NCBI GenBank assembly: GCA_018003015.1
Contig: JAGNEZ010000014.1
Location: forward strand, 1 to 64,000
Source of the DNA: Phycisphaerae bacterium
GTDB taxonomy: Bacteria > Planctomycetota > Phycisphaerae > UBA1845 > PWPN01
Reading direction: 5' to 3'
DNA: 64,000 nt
Numbering within the stretch: the stretch's first letter is position 1; the number at the start of each line of letters is the position of its first letter. The notes beneath the pieces are model-generated. The model ran no database searches. It saw only the letters and a list, made by a program, of their open reading frames with translations, and was not told the DNA's origin. The position numbers were made by a program, and so were the translations under genes. Shown in pieces: positions 11,401 to 19,675 of the stretch.

Positions 11401-12017
11401 GAGACGTTGGACAAGCCCGCTGCCCTTTCCGTGTCGGCGAGCTGCTCGAACCGGGCCCACTTGCGGTTGGCGGCTTGTGCCCGGGGATCAGCTGCGGCTG
11501 GAGTGAGCGTCTGGGACCGGCGGGCGGCATCGAGCCTCGCGGGCACATCGCTGGTGACGAGTGCGCCGAGCGGGTTGGCCGGTGACGGGTCGTAGTTGCC
11601 GTTCTCGACGAACGCGATCACCGGTTCAATCCGGTCGTCTGCGGGCACGATTACGAAGCCGGTGGTCTGGAGTGCGACCACGTGGTACTGCATCCGGCCG
11701 TCGGCATCGCGGAAGGTCTCCACATGGGAGACCGGTCGTCCGAGGGCCGCGTCCAGGGGGGCGGCGTTGCTGCTGAGCCAGCCGGCGGCCACCCGGCGAG
11801 CCCGATGGGGGTCGGCGGTTGCCGCCTGAACCGGAAGAGCCAGCGTTGCGCCGAGCAGGCCGAGCCACGCGCCGACGGCAAGCAGAGGGTGGATTCGTTT
11901 CGTATCCAGGAAGGTACGCTCCTCTCCGCCCAACGATGGCTGACCTCCATCCGCCGCCCGGCGGTCCAGGGAGGATCCCGCGTGGCAGGCGGCTGACCGC
12001 TGCAGCGATCGACTCAT
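8478..12017 (-). CDS. Large secreted C10 (streptopain-like) cysteine peptidase with dockerin-like tail
   Basis: The order is a signal peptide (hydrophobic run ending LPVQA), an N-terminal inhibitory prodomain of the Spi_C type, and a peptidase C10 domain with the nucleophile Cys in 'CGCVATAMAQLM' (about residue 241) and His in 'SGGHAIVADGYGY' (about residue 388). A carboxypeptidase-regulatory-like beta domain, Ig/cadherin-like and fibronectin-like domains follow. The C-terminal 65 residues have two Asp-rich EF-hand-like loops (DYDQDCDVDSDD and DDDADADQTDF), as in planctomycete dockerin-like modules. It probably degrades protein outside the cell. The start is doubtful: ATG at 12017 has a weak site, and the long frame to 12146 would overlap the upstream gene. 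A strong GGAGAGGAG lies just before a CTG at 11909, immediately ahead of the signal peptide. Confidence 0.85.
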   Translation of the reverse strand: MSRSLQRSAACHAGSSLDRRAADGGQPSLGGEERTFLDTKRIHPLLAVGAWLGLLGATLALPVQAATADPHRARRVAAGWLSSNAAPLDAALGRPVSHVETFRDADGRMQYHVVALQTTGFVIVPADDRIEPVIAFVENGNYDPSPANPLGALVTSDVPARLDAARRSQTLTPAAADPRAQAANRKWARFEQLADTERAAGLSNVSDIRISPLLQSKWNQQDECGSPCYNYYTPQAYPCGCVATAMAQLMRFHQYPIAGIGTHSFTLSVDGFTTTATTRGGDGAGGAYAWANMTPDPNCSTTVVQREAIGALSYDAGLSVGMDYRSDGSSADALQAKTSLVSTFGYSNAVRGYNNQNDIGPGLVGMINPNLDAGYPVILGITSTSGGHAIVADGYGYNASTLYHHLNMGWGGSSDAWYNLPDVDSSPAFTSVYKCVYNVYVSGSGEIISGRVLDTTGAPISGATVTGQKTGGAACIDTTDSRGIYALAKLSSASAYTVSVSYPGRAFFKQNVTTGTSADYGNNSGNRWPVDFVSSEAPPTAQDVSADVVIGTPVTITLQAVDEGLPDPPATLSYIIQSLPALGSLSDPAAGVISSPPHTLANGANQVIYTASSAGSDGFTFTANDGGSPPTGGNSNLATVSINAAHCAPVTVGTDQTTWHYPMYTYRHDSRIQVIYLASELGPAGQITALALDVTQVPGQTLNAWTIRIKHTPLNAYTKATLENTGWTIVYQNTEPPGEPGWRTFTFTTPFNYNGTSNLMVDFSHNNTSFSTSGYCTASIPGGVRTACAYSDSRYGDPLLWVGTNLPTVLGSTNVPNVRFTLCGLPSPPRAPSGFGHSNSTIDSITWTWLDMSDNEDGFRGQDDAHAPRWTVGVNATSSTESGLSANTAYRRHVHAYNGAGESDPSTAATVYTAIEPVAALEFGPAATDQIEVRSVNTPANLTAGISGLNWRNQTAAATSGWVQTNNYWPSSPLVANTPYTFTGQSRNGDGKVTAFVSATKWTRPVSPAVTPSKPTHCPATLPGQEFTFTSTPVFGPGGVNHYHYLWDTTNDAMPTGETPTVWAGGVLSLTASSPGRWHLHLVSHNGEHAAGGVTHLGPFVVSNLLTAGFSAGDYDQDCDVDSDDLRHFLRCAAGPDLPVPPDCVGISLDDDADADQTDFGIFQQCWTGGAPSDPLCGH

Positions 12018-12063
12018 CGCCGCGACCGGCCGCCCCGTGCTCGTCTTCTCCGGCCTGGCCCGA

Positions 12064-12657
12064 TCAGGCTTTCCTGACCGGCATGCGCACGATGGTCTTG
12101 AGTTTCTCCGGGGCCACGCGCCGGGGATCATTGAGGTAGATCTCATGCGCCGGGCCCAGGAGACGCAATTTGTTCTCCTTCGCGTACGCCTCCATCTGGC
12201 GGTAGATCAGCCCGACCTGATCATAGGGGCCGACGTGCAGAGTCTGAATTGCCCGGTCCTCCTTCCACCGGATGCGTTTGACCGCGCGGGTGTCAAGTCC
12301 TTTTCGCTCCATGAGGGTCTTGCGGGTCTTGGTGAGGTGGCCCGCGGTGACGGTCTCGGGCACGCGGAGGAGGAAGCGCCATTGCCACTGGTCGATGGCC
12401 GTCTTGTCCGGGGTGGAGAGATAGAGGCACTCGAGTCTCGGGATCTTGAAGTCCACCACGCCGTCGTACTTGAGCATGAACTTGGTGGTGTACGCGGCCG
12501 CGAACAGCTGGCCGATGGCCTGCTGGAAAGCGTCGCCGCCGGGTGTGCCGCGGCCTTGGACGGTGAAGAACGTGCCGGCCCCGGCCTCGACCTCCTGGAT
12601 GCATTGTCTGGCGGTGTACAGGTGCTTGAGTTTCTTGCCGAAATCGATGGTTTGCAT
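12064..12657 (-). CDS. GyrI-like small-molecule-binding domain protein
   Basis: This 197-residue cytoplasmic protein starts MQTIDFGKKL, with AGGAG 9 nt upstream. The sequence from about residue 10 to the end fits the GyrI-like/AraC effector-binding fold, here as the stand-alone version seen in 'GyrI-like domain' proteins: 'EVEAGAGTFFTVQGRGTPGGDAFQQAIGQL', a central 'WQWRFLLRVPE', and 'RAIQTLHVGPYDQ' near the end. Such proteins bind or hydrolyse hydrophobic small molecules. No DNA-binding domain is attached. It precedes the C10 peptidase on the same strand by 46 bases, but a functional link is not evident. Confidence 0.8.
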   Translation of the reverse strand: MQTIDFGKKLKHLYTARQCIQEVEAGAGTFFTVQGRGTPGGDAFQQAIGQLFAAAYTTKFMLKYDGVVDFKIPRLECLYLSTPDKTAIDQWQWRFLLRVPETVTAGHLTKTRKTLMERKGLDTRAVKRIRWKEDRAIQTLHVGPYDQVGLIYRQMEAYAKENKLRLLGPAHEIYLNDPRRVAPEKLKTIVRMPVRKA

Positions 12658-12908
12658 GTCGGATCTCTCCTGCCGCGGTGACCGGTTACGGAGGGATACC
12701 CACCTGGGCTCTCTCCTGTCATTATGTCGATGCCGCTCGAGCATCGCAAGCGCCGGAGGCAGTGGAGGAGCGCCCCCCCTCGTGGATCGGCTGGCCGAGG
12801 GCAAGTGAACGTGTGATCCAACGTTTGAGGAACTGGTTGAAGTTACCTGGGTTGGCGGCGACAATAGTACACGGTCTGGAGAGTGAGGGTCCTTCCAGGA
12901 GCGGAGAC

Positions 12909-14087
12909 ATGAGCTGGCGACTCGGGGATCTGGTGATCGGCGGCGAGATCATCAACACGAAGAACTACTCGACCCACGGCTACATCGCCCTGCGCGGGCT
13001 GGAGCAACCCATCCTGCTGCAGCTGACCGGGAACTGCGAACCTGATCTTGTCGGGCGGCATATGCGTTTCGAGGTCCGGTCGCGGGAGGGCCAGGGGAAG
13101 GGCTCTACCCAGGCCGCGGCCGGAGAAGACGAGGCGAGTCCGTGCGACTTGAACGGTCTGGCTCGTCGGCAGATCGGGCCGACCGGTATGATGACGACCA
13201 ACCACAGGGTGAAGGAAGCCGGCTGCTCGATTCACGAGTTGATCATGCGCTGCAAGCTTGGCGAGCCGCCGCCGGTGCAGTGGAGGCGATGCCTGTACCT
13301 CGAGTGGTTCAGTCAGAACGGGCGGGTTCTGATCGAGATTCCCGATCCGATCATCGAATTTGTCGGCGAGGACGAGCCTGAGCCGCAGGAGGCCGAGTTG
13401 CCGGTGGACGCGCATGATTCGGACGGCTGGGAGGGCGGGGCTGATACCGACGATTCCGCCGCCGGTCCGAGCATCACCGAGGTCTGGCTCGACGCGGACG
13501 GCAGCGCGGATGTCCGGGAGGTGGCACCGGACGAGATGCAGGGGTGCGACGATTCACGCGACTGCCGGTGCGACTGCGGCGACCCCTACGGTCTGATCTC
13601 CGATGATCTTCAGCGGCAGCTGGATGCCCAGAGCAGGGAACTCGATCGGGCGATTCGCGGCGACACGGAGGATGCCGATGACGCGGACTTCACCCGGGAC
13701 CTCGAGCTGATGGACGAGTGCATCGCCCGAGGCGAAGGTGAACCGGTGGGTAATCTGTTTGATCTACCGATCAAGATGCCGCTGCCCGACCAGCTGGCCG
13801 ACGATGAGATCGAGTCGCACTTGAAAGCGCTGCTCGGACAGATGGCTCTGCACGGTGTGGCTCTGGACGTCTGCGAGCACTTCACCCCGCGGGACTGCTA
13901 CCGGTTGCTGATCGAGGAGATCTGCAGGAACCAGAACGCCTACGCCGAGCTTCGCGGGACGCGGTGGGTGCAGCATTTCATGACTTCCGAGTACTGCGAG
14001 GCTTGCGAAGAGGAGATGCGCCGGCAATCGGAGGAAGACCGCCTCAAGGGCGGGCAGCCGCCGGAAGAGGGCGACGAGCGCGGGTAG
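12909..14087 (+). CDS. Acidic conserved-looking protein of unknown function
   Basis: This is a 392-residue soluble protein without a signal peptide or membrane segment. The start is ATG at 12909, preceded by AGGAGCGGAG; the frame opens earlier at 12678 but that part shows no protein character. The N-terminal ~75 residues form a compact beta-rich unit (MSWRLGDLVIGGEIINTKNY...). The middle (about 150-260) is very rich in Asp and Glu with a CRCDCGDPYG cluster, and the C-terminus is helical with CEHFTPRDCYR and EYCEACEEEM cysteine pairs. I do not recognise the family; its tidy codon use suggests a real gene. It is convergent with the EamA transporter. Confidence 0.75.
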   Translation: MSWRLGDLVIGGEIINTKNYSTHGYIALRGLEQPILLQLTGNCEPDLVGRHMRFEVRSREGQGKGSTQAAAGEDEASPCDLNGLARRQIGPTGMMTTNHRVKEAGCSIHELIMRCKLGEPPPVQWRRCLYLEWFSQNGRVLIEIPDPIIEFVGEDEPEPQEAELPVDAHDSDGWEGGADTDDSAAGPSITEVWLDADGSADVREVAPDEMQGCDDSRDCRCDCGDPYGLISDDLQRQLDAQSRELDRAIRGDTEDADDADFTRDLELMDECIARGEGEPVGNLFDLPIKMPLPDQLADDEIESHLKALLGQMALHGVALDVCEHFTPRDCYRLLIEEICRNQNAYAELRGTRWVQHFMTSEYCEACEEEMRRQSEEDRLKGGQPPEEGDERG

Positions 14088-14161
14088 TTGAGCCGGCGGT
14101 TTTGGACGCAGGCTCCATTTCGGTCGTGGTCGGCATGATGTCCGACTTCGGCGGCCGCCCC

Positions 14162-15079
14162 TCAATCGGCCGGCGGGGACGAGGGGGACTGTTCTTGGGG
14201 CTCCGGCTGGTGCCGCTGTTCGTCGACGACCATGAATGTCGCGGCCAGGAGGCAGAGGACGATTCCTGCTCCCTCGATCTGCCTGGGCAGGCGTTGCTCG
14301 ATGGCCAGGGTGATGATGACGGTCAGCAGCGGGGAGGCATTCCCCAGCGGAGCCACGATCAAGGCCTTGCCGTACTTGAAGGCCAGGACGTAGGTCACGA
14401 AGCCGATCGCGTTGAGCGACTGAACGATGGCTGCCAGATACGGGCCGTGGAATCCCCAGTTGATCGGCTGGTCGAAGTCGGTCATCCACAACGTCAGGGG
14501 AATCAGGAGCACGGCCGTGACCGTATTGTAGAAGCACACGCTGGCGGAGTTCATGTGGTTGTTGGCCACTTTCATGAAGTAGGCCTGCACGCCCCAGGCC
14601 AGGAGGATACCGAGGGATGCAATGAGCCAGAGCGGGCCTTGGGCCGCCTCGCCGCCCTGCTGCTGCTGCGCGATGGTGAGCACGACGATGCTGACCAGGG
14701 CGAGGGTGACGCCGACGGCCCCGAGCTTGCCGGTTCGTTCGCCGAGCAGCAGGAACGACAGGATGACGGTAATGAGGGGTGCCAGGGCCAGGATCGGGAA
14801 CACCAGATAAGGCGGGCCGCCGATGGCGATCACCTTGAACAGGGCCACCTGGCCGCCGCAGCCGGTCAGGCCGACGAGGGCGCCGTAGAGGATTGCCTTT
14901 CTGTGGGTAGCGATTCTGAATCTGTCGGCGGCCAGGATTCCCACGGCGGGCGGGATGGTCATGATCGCCCAGACCACATAGCTGAGGGTCTCGGGAAAGC
15001 CGTGCTCGGTGGGCTTGCCGAGAAATGCGCCCCAGATTCCCCAAAGAACGAACGTCGCGAAAGCGTACGTCAACCACAT
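14162..15079 (-). CDS. EamA/DMT-family inner-membrane transporter
   Basis: A 305-residue protein with about ten hydrophobic helices and the internal two-fold repeat of the drug/metabolite transporter superfamily. It begins MWLTYAFATFVLWGIWGAFLGK, and 'ILALAPLITVILSFLLLGER' is the characteristic fourth-fifth helix motif; the second half repeats it as 'GNASPLLTVIITLAIEQR'. The start at 15079 has a purine-rich GGAAAGGG about 10 nt upstream; the frame extends further upstream without hydrophobic character. The C-terminal tail is Pro/Gln/Ser rich. Substrate unknown: the family exports amino acids, nucleotides or sugars. Confidence 0.9.
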   Translation of the reverse strand: MWLTYAFATFVLWGIWGAFLGKPTEHGFPETLSYVVWAIMTIPPAVGILAADRFRIATHRKAILYGALVGLTGCGGQVALFKVIAIGGPPYLVFPILALAPLITVILSFLLLGERTGKLGAVGVTLALVSIVVLTIAQQQQGGEAAQGPLWLIASLGILLAWGVQAYFMKVANNHMNSASVCFYNTVTAVLLIPLTLWMTDFDQPINWGFHGPYLAAIVQSLNAIGFVTYVLAFKYGKALIVAPLGNASPLLTVIITLAIEQRLPRQIEGAGIVLCLLAATFMVVDEQRHQPEPQEQSPSSPPAD

Positions 15080-15351
15080 CGTGTGACACCCTTTCCGCCG
15101 GCCCGTTCGCCTGGCGGCCAAGTCGACACCAGTACCACGGGGCACCGGGGGCCGGGGCATGCGCCTTTCGTAGAGGTGGCTTCCCTTACCTGAAGGCCGC
15201 AGACACCGGCCCGGCCCCTTCACTGTAATCCGCAACGATCATTTGTGGAACCTCGGATCGAGATGATGGGAGTGGCAGGAGCACATCAGGAGCTGTTGCA
15301 CTCCTGTCCGGGGCCGAGGAGCACGCGGCCGGTGGCGGCTTGGCGTGCCGC

Positions 15352-16995
15352 CTACGGTGTCTCGGCCAGTGGCTCGATGAAGACTGGGAACGGTGTCAGC
15401 CGAATGGCCAGGCGCCCGCCGGGCGAGGCCAGAATCTGAACGTCGGGCTCGGTCTGATCGACGCCGGTGATGCTATGGGTCACACGTACGCGGTCGGCGC
15501 CGACGGGCAGAATGGCCGTTCCCGAGCCGGTCTCCTGATCATGGTTGCGGGCGATGTGGTCGTCGTAGAAAGCGACGAGAACGCGACGGCCGCCCTGAAC
15601 GGTGCACTGGTAGGCGTAGATGTAATCCGGGGTGGGCATCCGGCGGCAGGCGGTGATGCCCTGCAGCTTCTCGATCAGCTGTTTGTAGGTGAAGGCGGCG
15701 GGCCAGAGCTGGTTGAGCGTCCTGCTCTTGTATCCGCCGACATGCAGCGGGTAAGGGATGAGTGGTGCCTGGGCGTCGAGCACCCAGCCGTTCATCAGCT
15801 TCCTGGCACCGGCGTTCAAGCCGACCATGCAGCATTTCACGACCATGGCGGCCTGCATGCCGCGATACCAGCGGTTGACCTCTTTGAACTGCTTGTCGCG
15901 CGGGTCGCGCAGGATGCGGATGTAATCCAGGCTGCGTGAAGGCGTCGGGTAGGGATGGAGGGTGGTCATGGGCAAGATCATCGCGTCCAGGAGGGGATGA
16001 GCGGTGTAGATCTCCGCGCTCCAGATCGGTACCGTGGCTCGGCCGGCGCGGCGCAGTTCCTCCTGGCAACGGGCCACGACGCCGTAGTACGACCAGCGGG
16101 CGTCGAGGATATCGTAATCCGGCAGCTTGACGGAGTCGTGGGAGAACTTATCGGCGCGATCCAAAAAAGGGCGCATTCTCGAAGCGACCTTGGGCAACTG
16201 ACCCTGGACGTAGTTTCGGGTACGGGCGTCCATCTCCTTGTCATAGAAGCCGTCGAGGTGATTGAAGCAGATGCCGGCGAGGATGATTTTCACGTCTTTG
16301 CTGGCTTGGCGAGCAGCCTGGGCCACTTCTTTCAGATGGGCGCCGTATTCCTCTACCGTACCGGCCCAGAACAACTCGTTGTAGGCCTCATTGCAGACCT
16401 GGTAGTGCAGGATGGGAAACAGCAGGCCGCGCATGTCGTCCACGCCGTCCCCGTCGTAGCGTTCGACCAGGGCTTGGACGAACTCCCGGAGATCCTGTCG
16501 GTGCTCGGGTTTGGGGACGTAGTCGCCCGCGCCGCGGGGGATTGCCGCGAGCATTCCGCCGAGATAGGTGAACTGTTCCCCGCTGGGCTTGGCGTTGGCC
16601 CACTGCGAGACGAACCGGAGGGACATCATGATATGGACGCCGTACTGCTGCCACTGGCGCACGGCCTCGTCGAGCGCGGTCCAACTGTACGCGTGGCGGC
16701 CGTCCTTGGGCGCGTTCGGCTCCAGGTCACCCCAGTTGATGCGGGAGAAGTTGGCCCAGCGCACCCCGACGAAGCCTCCGAGCTGCCTGACCAGTTCGGG
16801 CTTGCGGAATTCCCGGTCGAGGGCGAAGACGTAGTCCAGGCCGAAGGGGGAGTCCCGGCCTTCTGCGACGTAGCGATTGAAGTCCGAGCCACCAACCGGA
16901 GGCACGACGGACGGTTGGCCGGCACCGGTCTCGGCCGGGCAGATCACCGGTGAGAGGGTTCCGATCGAAAGGACGGCGCAAAGGGCAGTCTTCAT
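15352..16995 (-). CDS. Secreted (beta/alpha)8-barrel glycoside hydrolase, clan GH-A type
   Basis: This 547-residue protein has a signal peptide at the N-terminus (MKTALCAVLSIGTLSPVICPAE) and a TIM-barrel body. An Asn-Glu pair in 'YQVCNEAYN' (E203) fits the acid/base at the end of strand 4, and Glu in 'IWSAEIYT' (E328) fits the nucleophile at strand 7. 'VGVRWANFSRINWGDLEP' and 'HIMMSLRFVSQWA' resemble the start of GH39/GH5-like barrels. A beta-sandwich of about 90 residues follows. The start is supported by CGGAGG 7 nt before ATG. Exact GH family and substrate cannot be assigned by eye. It is flanked by unrelated genes, so this is probably a single-gene unit. Confidence 0.75.
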   Translation of the reverse strand: MKTALCAVLSIGTLSPVICPAETGAGQPSVVPPVGGSDFNRYVAEGRDSPFGLDYVFALDREFRKPELVRQLGGFVGVRWANFSRINWGDLEPNAPKDGRHAYSWTALDEAVRQWQQYGVHIMMSLRFVSQWANAKPSGEQFTYLGGMLAAIPRGAGDYVPKPEHRQDLREFVQALVERYDGDGVDDMRGLLFPILHYQVCNEAYNELFWAGTVEEYGAHLKEVAQAARQASKDVKIILAGICFNHLDGFYDKEMDARTRNYVQGQLPKVASRMRPFLDRADKFSHDSVKLPDYDILDARWSYYGVVARCQEELRRAGRATVPIWSAEIYTAHPLLDAMILPMTTLHPYPTPSRSLDYIRILRDPRDKQFKEVNRWYRGMQAAMVVKCCMVGLNAGARKLMNGWVLDAQAPLIPYPLHVGGYKSRTLNQLWPAAFTYKQLIEKLQGITACRRMPTPDYIYAYQCTVQGGRRVLVAFYDDHIARNHDQETGSGTAILPVGADRVRVTHSITGVDQTEPDVQILASPGGRLAIRLTPFPVFIEPLAETP

Positions 16996-17326
16996 GGTAC
17001 GTCCTCCGTAGGATAATACGCGGTCTCCTGGCGCGAGGTTACACCTTGGGCGGGACAGTAGTCTCCGCCGGCTGTCGCGTTGGGTATTCAGCCGGCAGCT
17101 GTGGCGAGGGGTGGCCCGTGTTTGGAGTCCGGGCGGGAGGTGCGTGGGGGCGTCCGAGGCAATGGGTCTTGCCGGCAGCGTTGACGGCCGCCATCGTCGC
17201 CCGGTCGGCAGTGCTCAGGCATCGTCGGAGTGCAGGCAAGCCCGGTTCGAGCGGGCGTTTGCCGGCAGCGGAGGCGTTTCGCCGTTGAACCGTCGGCCGG
17301 GTCGGTTCTGGGCTCATTTGCCCGCG
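16996..17326. other. Gap between leftward genes, nothing recognised
   Basis: 331 bases between the DinB-like gene and the GH-A-like hydrolase, both leftward. It should hold the 3' end of the former and the promoter of the latter. Several GC-rich short inverted repeats occur, but none has a clear T-tract, and no frame looks coding. Confidence 0.5.
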
Positions 17327-17851
17327 TCAGGCGGGTGGCAAGCCCATTGCTCGGCGCCAGGTGCTGATCTGACCGAGGTGAACCTGGGTATGGCCGATCA
17401 TGTAGAAGTTCAGAGCCATGCCGATCTTGGGGAACAGATCGCGGAGGCGGCCCTCGGCGGGATTAGGAGCGTCGAAGGCTTCATCGGCGGTTGACTCGAT
17501 GGCCGCGATGGCCGCCCGGTAGCTTCCGAAGAAGAAGGTCTTCATCTTCTCGAGGGGCGGGTACACCGTGCCGGCGGGGTCGTTTTGGCATTCGGCCCCG
17601 AACTTGAACAAGGGTTCGTAACTGGCGGGAAGGGCCGTTAGGCCCTCCGGCAGCTTGAGGTACTGCATGGTGCGCACCGGGTAGAGCGACAGGTGCCCGA
17701 GCACGAACGCGGGGTGGTTGGATTTGACCACCACGCCGCCGGGGCTGGCGAACCGGGCGTAGTTTTCCTGGGTCACCTGGTCAAGCAGCCGCTCCGCGTA
17801 CATCTGACTGAGCTTGGCTCCGGCGGCGATGATCGATCCGACTCGTCCCAT
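17327..17851 (-). CDS. DinB-superfamily four-helix-bundle protein
   Basis: A 174-residue cytoplasmic protein. The start at 17851 is fixed by GGGAG about 9 nt upstream; the frame runs much further back but that part is low-complexity. The sequence is helical, with His in 'SNHPAFVLGHLSLYP' and 'IGHTQVHLGQISTWRRAMGLPPA' at the end. These match the DinB fold, where three His residues bind a metal near the helix-bundle mouth. Members act in thiol- or metal-dependent transfer reactions; which reaction applies here is unknown. Confidence 0.72.
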   Translation of the reverse strand: MGRVGSIIAAGAKLSQMYAERLLDQVTQENYARFASPGGVVVKSNHPAFVLGHLSLYPVRTMQYLKLPEGLTALPASYEPLFKFGAECQNDPAGTVYPPLEKMKTFFFGSYRAAIAAIESTADEAFDAPNPAEGRLRDLFPKIGMALNFYMIGHTQVHLGQISTWRRAMGLPPA

Positions 17852-18029
17852 GATTACTGCTCCCAAGCAGCGCCGGCCTCGGCTCGAGCGAACGATCCGA
17901 GAGGGTTCCGAAGACAGGCGGCCAGACGACCGTTCGACCGGCACGGTTCCCGTTGCACACGACCCGGGCGGGCGTTGCGGAGCTGAGTATACGCCCGATG
18001 CGGGGGGCCGCAACATGGGGTGGTAGGAA

Positions 18030-18320
18030 TTGACCGAGGTGACGCTCCTGGTCCAGTTCCGACGCCGGAATCCGACGGTGCTCAAGCGGGACCACATGCT
18101 GTTTGGCGAGGTCGAGGGTGCCGGGGCGTTGATCGGTGGCGTCATCGGCGTGCGGCCGCTGCGGGGCGGCTGGTGGGGTGAGGGCGAGGTCAAGTTGCAC
18201 CTCGACGGCGATGAGAAGTCCCCGATGATCGGCGGCGCCGGCGTCGAAGACTGCTTCTGGGCCGTCTGGGGCATGGCATGTTATCAGAAGCCCTGGCGCG
18301 GGTGCACCCTGGGTGGCTAA
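18030..18320 (+). pseudogene. Remnant of a DUF2961 / GH172-like gene
   Basis: About 90 codons in the + frame match an internal slice of DUF2961 proteins: 'FRRRNPTVLKRDH', then 'GVIGVRPLRGGWWGEGEVKL', 'HLDGDEKSPMI' and 'GAGVEDCFWAVWG'. The intact paralogue at 432-2096 has the corresponding 'YIDGEEKPSIWGTGTEDYF'. The fragment lacks a signal peptide, the N-terminal domain and the C-terminal half. It has lost the conserved GTEDYF pattern (here GVEDCF), and ends at a stop that overlaps the 3' end of the phosphatase gene by 4 bases. It has no start codon with a good binding site. It is best read as a decayed gene copy. Confidence 0.72.
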
Positions 18321-19624
18321 CCACAGGAGCAAGAGCGGCGTTCGATTCCCACCACGGTCATGTCGTCGTCGGGGGCGATGCTGCCCTCGGTGTGTTCCAC
18401 CTGGGCGGACAGGGTAGCGATGCAGGTTTCGATGGGCATACGTACCAGCTCGCGGAAGGATTCGGTGTACTGGACAGTGCCCTGGGTTCGGTCCCGGTGA
18501 GCGATGATCGAATCCTCGATCCCATCGCTGTAGATGATGAACTTCTCGCCGGGTTTGAGTACGAGGCTGGTGCTGGGAAAGGTCTCTTCGGTGAAGACGC
18601 CGAGGAGGCCGCCCACGGTGAGGACCTCGTTGCACTGTCCGTCGGCGGTCACGTGGATTGGATGAGGATGCCCGCCGCGGGCGAAGGTGAGCTGGTTGTC
18701 GCGCGTATCGATGATGCCGTACAGGGCGGTGACGAACTGGCAGTTGGGCAGTTCCTGGCGGGCCAGATCGACATTCAGGTTGGCCAGCACCTCGCTGGGG
18801 GACGTCAAGGTGTAGCTGTTGCGATCGATGCGTTTGCCGACCACGTCCTGCTTGATGAACATGGTCAGGAGTCCGGCGGCGATGCCGTGCCCGACGGCGT
18901 CAGCGAGGTAGAAGCCCAAGTGGGTTTCATCCAGCCGCGCCACGTCGTACATGTCGCCGGACACCCAGGCTGCCGGCTGGTACATAGCCGCGAAACGAAT
19001 ATCGCCGACCTCGGGGAAGGTTTTGGGCAGGAAATCGCGTTGGAGGCGACTGGCCAGCCGGAGTTCCTGGTCGACGGCGACGAACTGTTGATTGAGCCGC
19101 TTGCCCAGTCGCTGCATGTTGGCCACCTGTTGCTCGAACTGGCTGAATAGGGGCCGGTACTGGCGGATGGTGGCCACGCGTCCCCAGAGTTCATCGGCGG
19201 GGACATCGGGCGGAACGAGGAGGAACGCGCCTTCGTCGAGGCGTTGCTGGCCGGTCGCGCCCTCGGAGAGGACGACCCCGGTCAACCGATGGGCCAGAAG
19301 GGCATCCCCGAGGAGTTCCAGCGAGGCTCGCCGGGCTTCGGTGAGGTTTGCGTTTGCGTGGCCGGGCGGATCACTGGCCGGATCGCAGACCACGACTGCA
19401 TCGGTCATGGAGAGCAGCGACGGATCGCAGGCCTGATGGACGCTCGTGGCTTTGAGCACGGTGATGTCACGGGTGGCGAGCAGTTCGCGCAGGGCCAGCG
19501 GCCACTCCTCGGACTCACTCAAGACAAGCAGGCGCAGGGGTCCAGTTGCGGTCGACCTGATCTGTTCCGATAACGTGGCCAGTGGCGTATCCTCTAGGTG
19601 CAGAAACGGGACCGCGGGCGGCAC
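18317..19624 (-). CDS. SpoIIE/RsbU-type PP2C serine phosphatase with receiver-like N-terminus
   Basis: A 435-residue protein. Residues about 30-180 look like a degenerate receiver domain (LRLLVLSESEEW..., 'AVVVCDPASDP'). A coiled-coil linker follows ('QQVANMQRLGKRLNQQFVAVDQEL'), then a PP2C-type domain with 'LQRDFLPKTFP', the metal motif 'VSGDMYDV', 'DAVGHGIAAGLL', 'GGHPHPI', 'YSDGIED' and 'PDDDMTVVGI'. These proteins dephosphorylate anti-anti-sigma factors. It ends in a Cys-rich tail (RRSCSCG). The start shown is a GTG at 19624 with a poorly spaced purine tract, so a slightly later start is possible. It follows the DUF192 lipoprotein gene by 51 bases on the same strand, suggesting co-transcription. 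No anti-sigma/STAS partner is in the window. Confidence 0.88.
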   Translation of the reverse strand: MPPAVPFLHLEDTPLATLSEQIRSTATGPLRLLVLSESEEWPLALRELLATRDITVLKATSVHQACDPSLLSMTDAVVVCDPASDPPGHANANLTEARRASLELLGDALLAHRLTGVVLSEGATGQQRLDEGAFLLVPPDVPADELWGRVATIRQYRPLFSQFEQQVANMQRLGKRLNQQFVAVDQELRLASRLQRDFLPKTFPEVGDIRFAAMYQPAAWVSGDMYDVARLDETHLGFYLADAVGHGIAAGLLTMFIKQDVVGKRIDRNSYTLTSPSEVLANLNVDLARQELPNCQFVTALYGIIDTRDNQLTFARGGHPHPIHVTADGQCNEVLTVGGLLGVFTEETFPSTSLVLKPGEKFIIYSDGIEDSIIAHRDRTQGTVQYTESFRELVRMPIETCIATLSAQVEHTEGSIAPDDDMTVVGIERRSCSCG

Positions 19625-19675
19625 CCCTTCGGGCCGCCGCGGCTTACCGGATTCTCCCAGAGTGAGTTCGACCTT

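Noticed and set aside
12018-12146. Longer N-terminus for the C10 peptidase
   Set aside because: It would overlap the end of the GyrI-like gene and is Arg/Ser-rich with no protein character.
18330-18360. tRNA-like T-loop 'GTTCGATTCCC'
   Set aside because: It is inside the C-terminal codons of the phosphatase (RRSCSCG) and no cloverleaf can be built around it.
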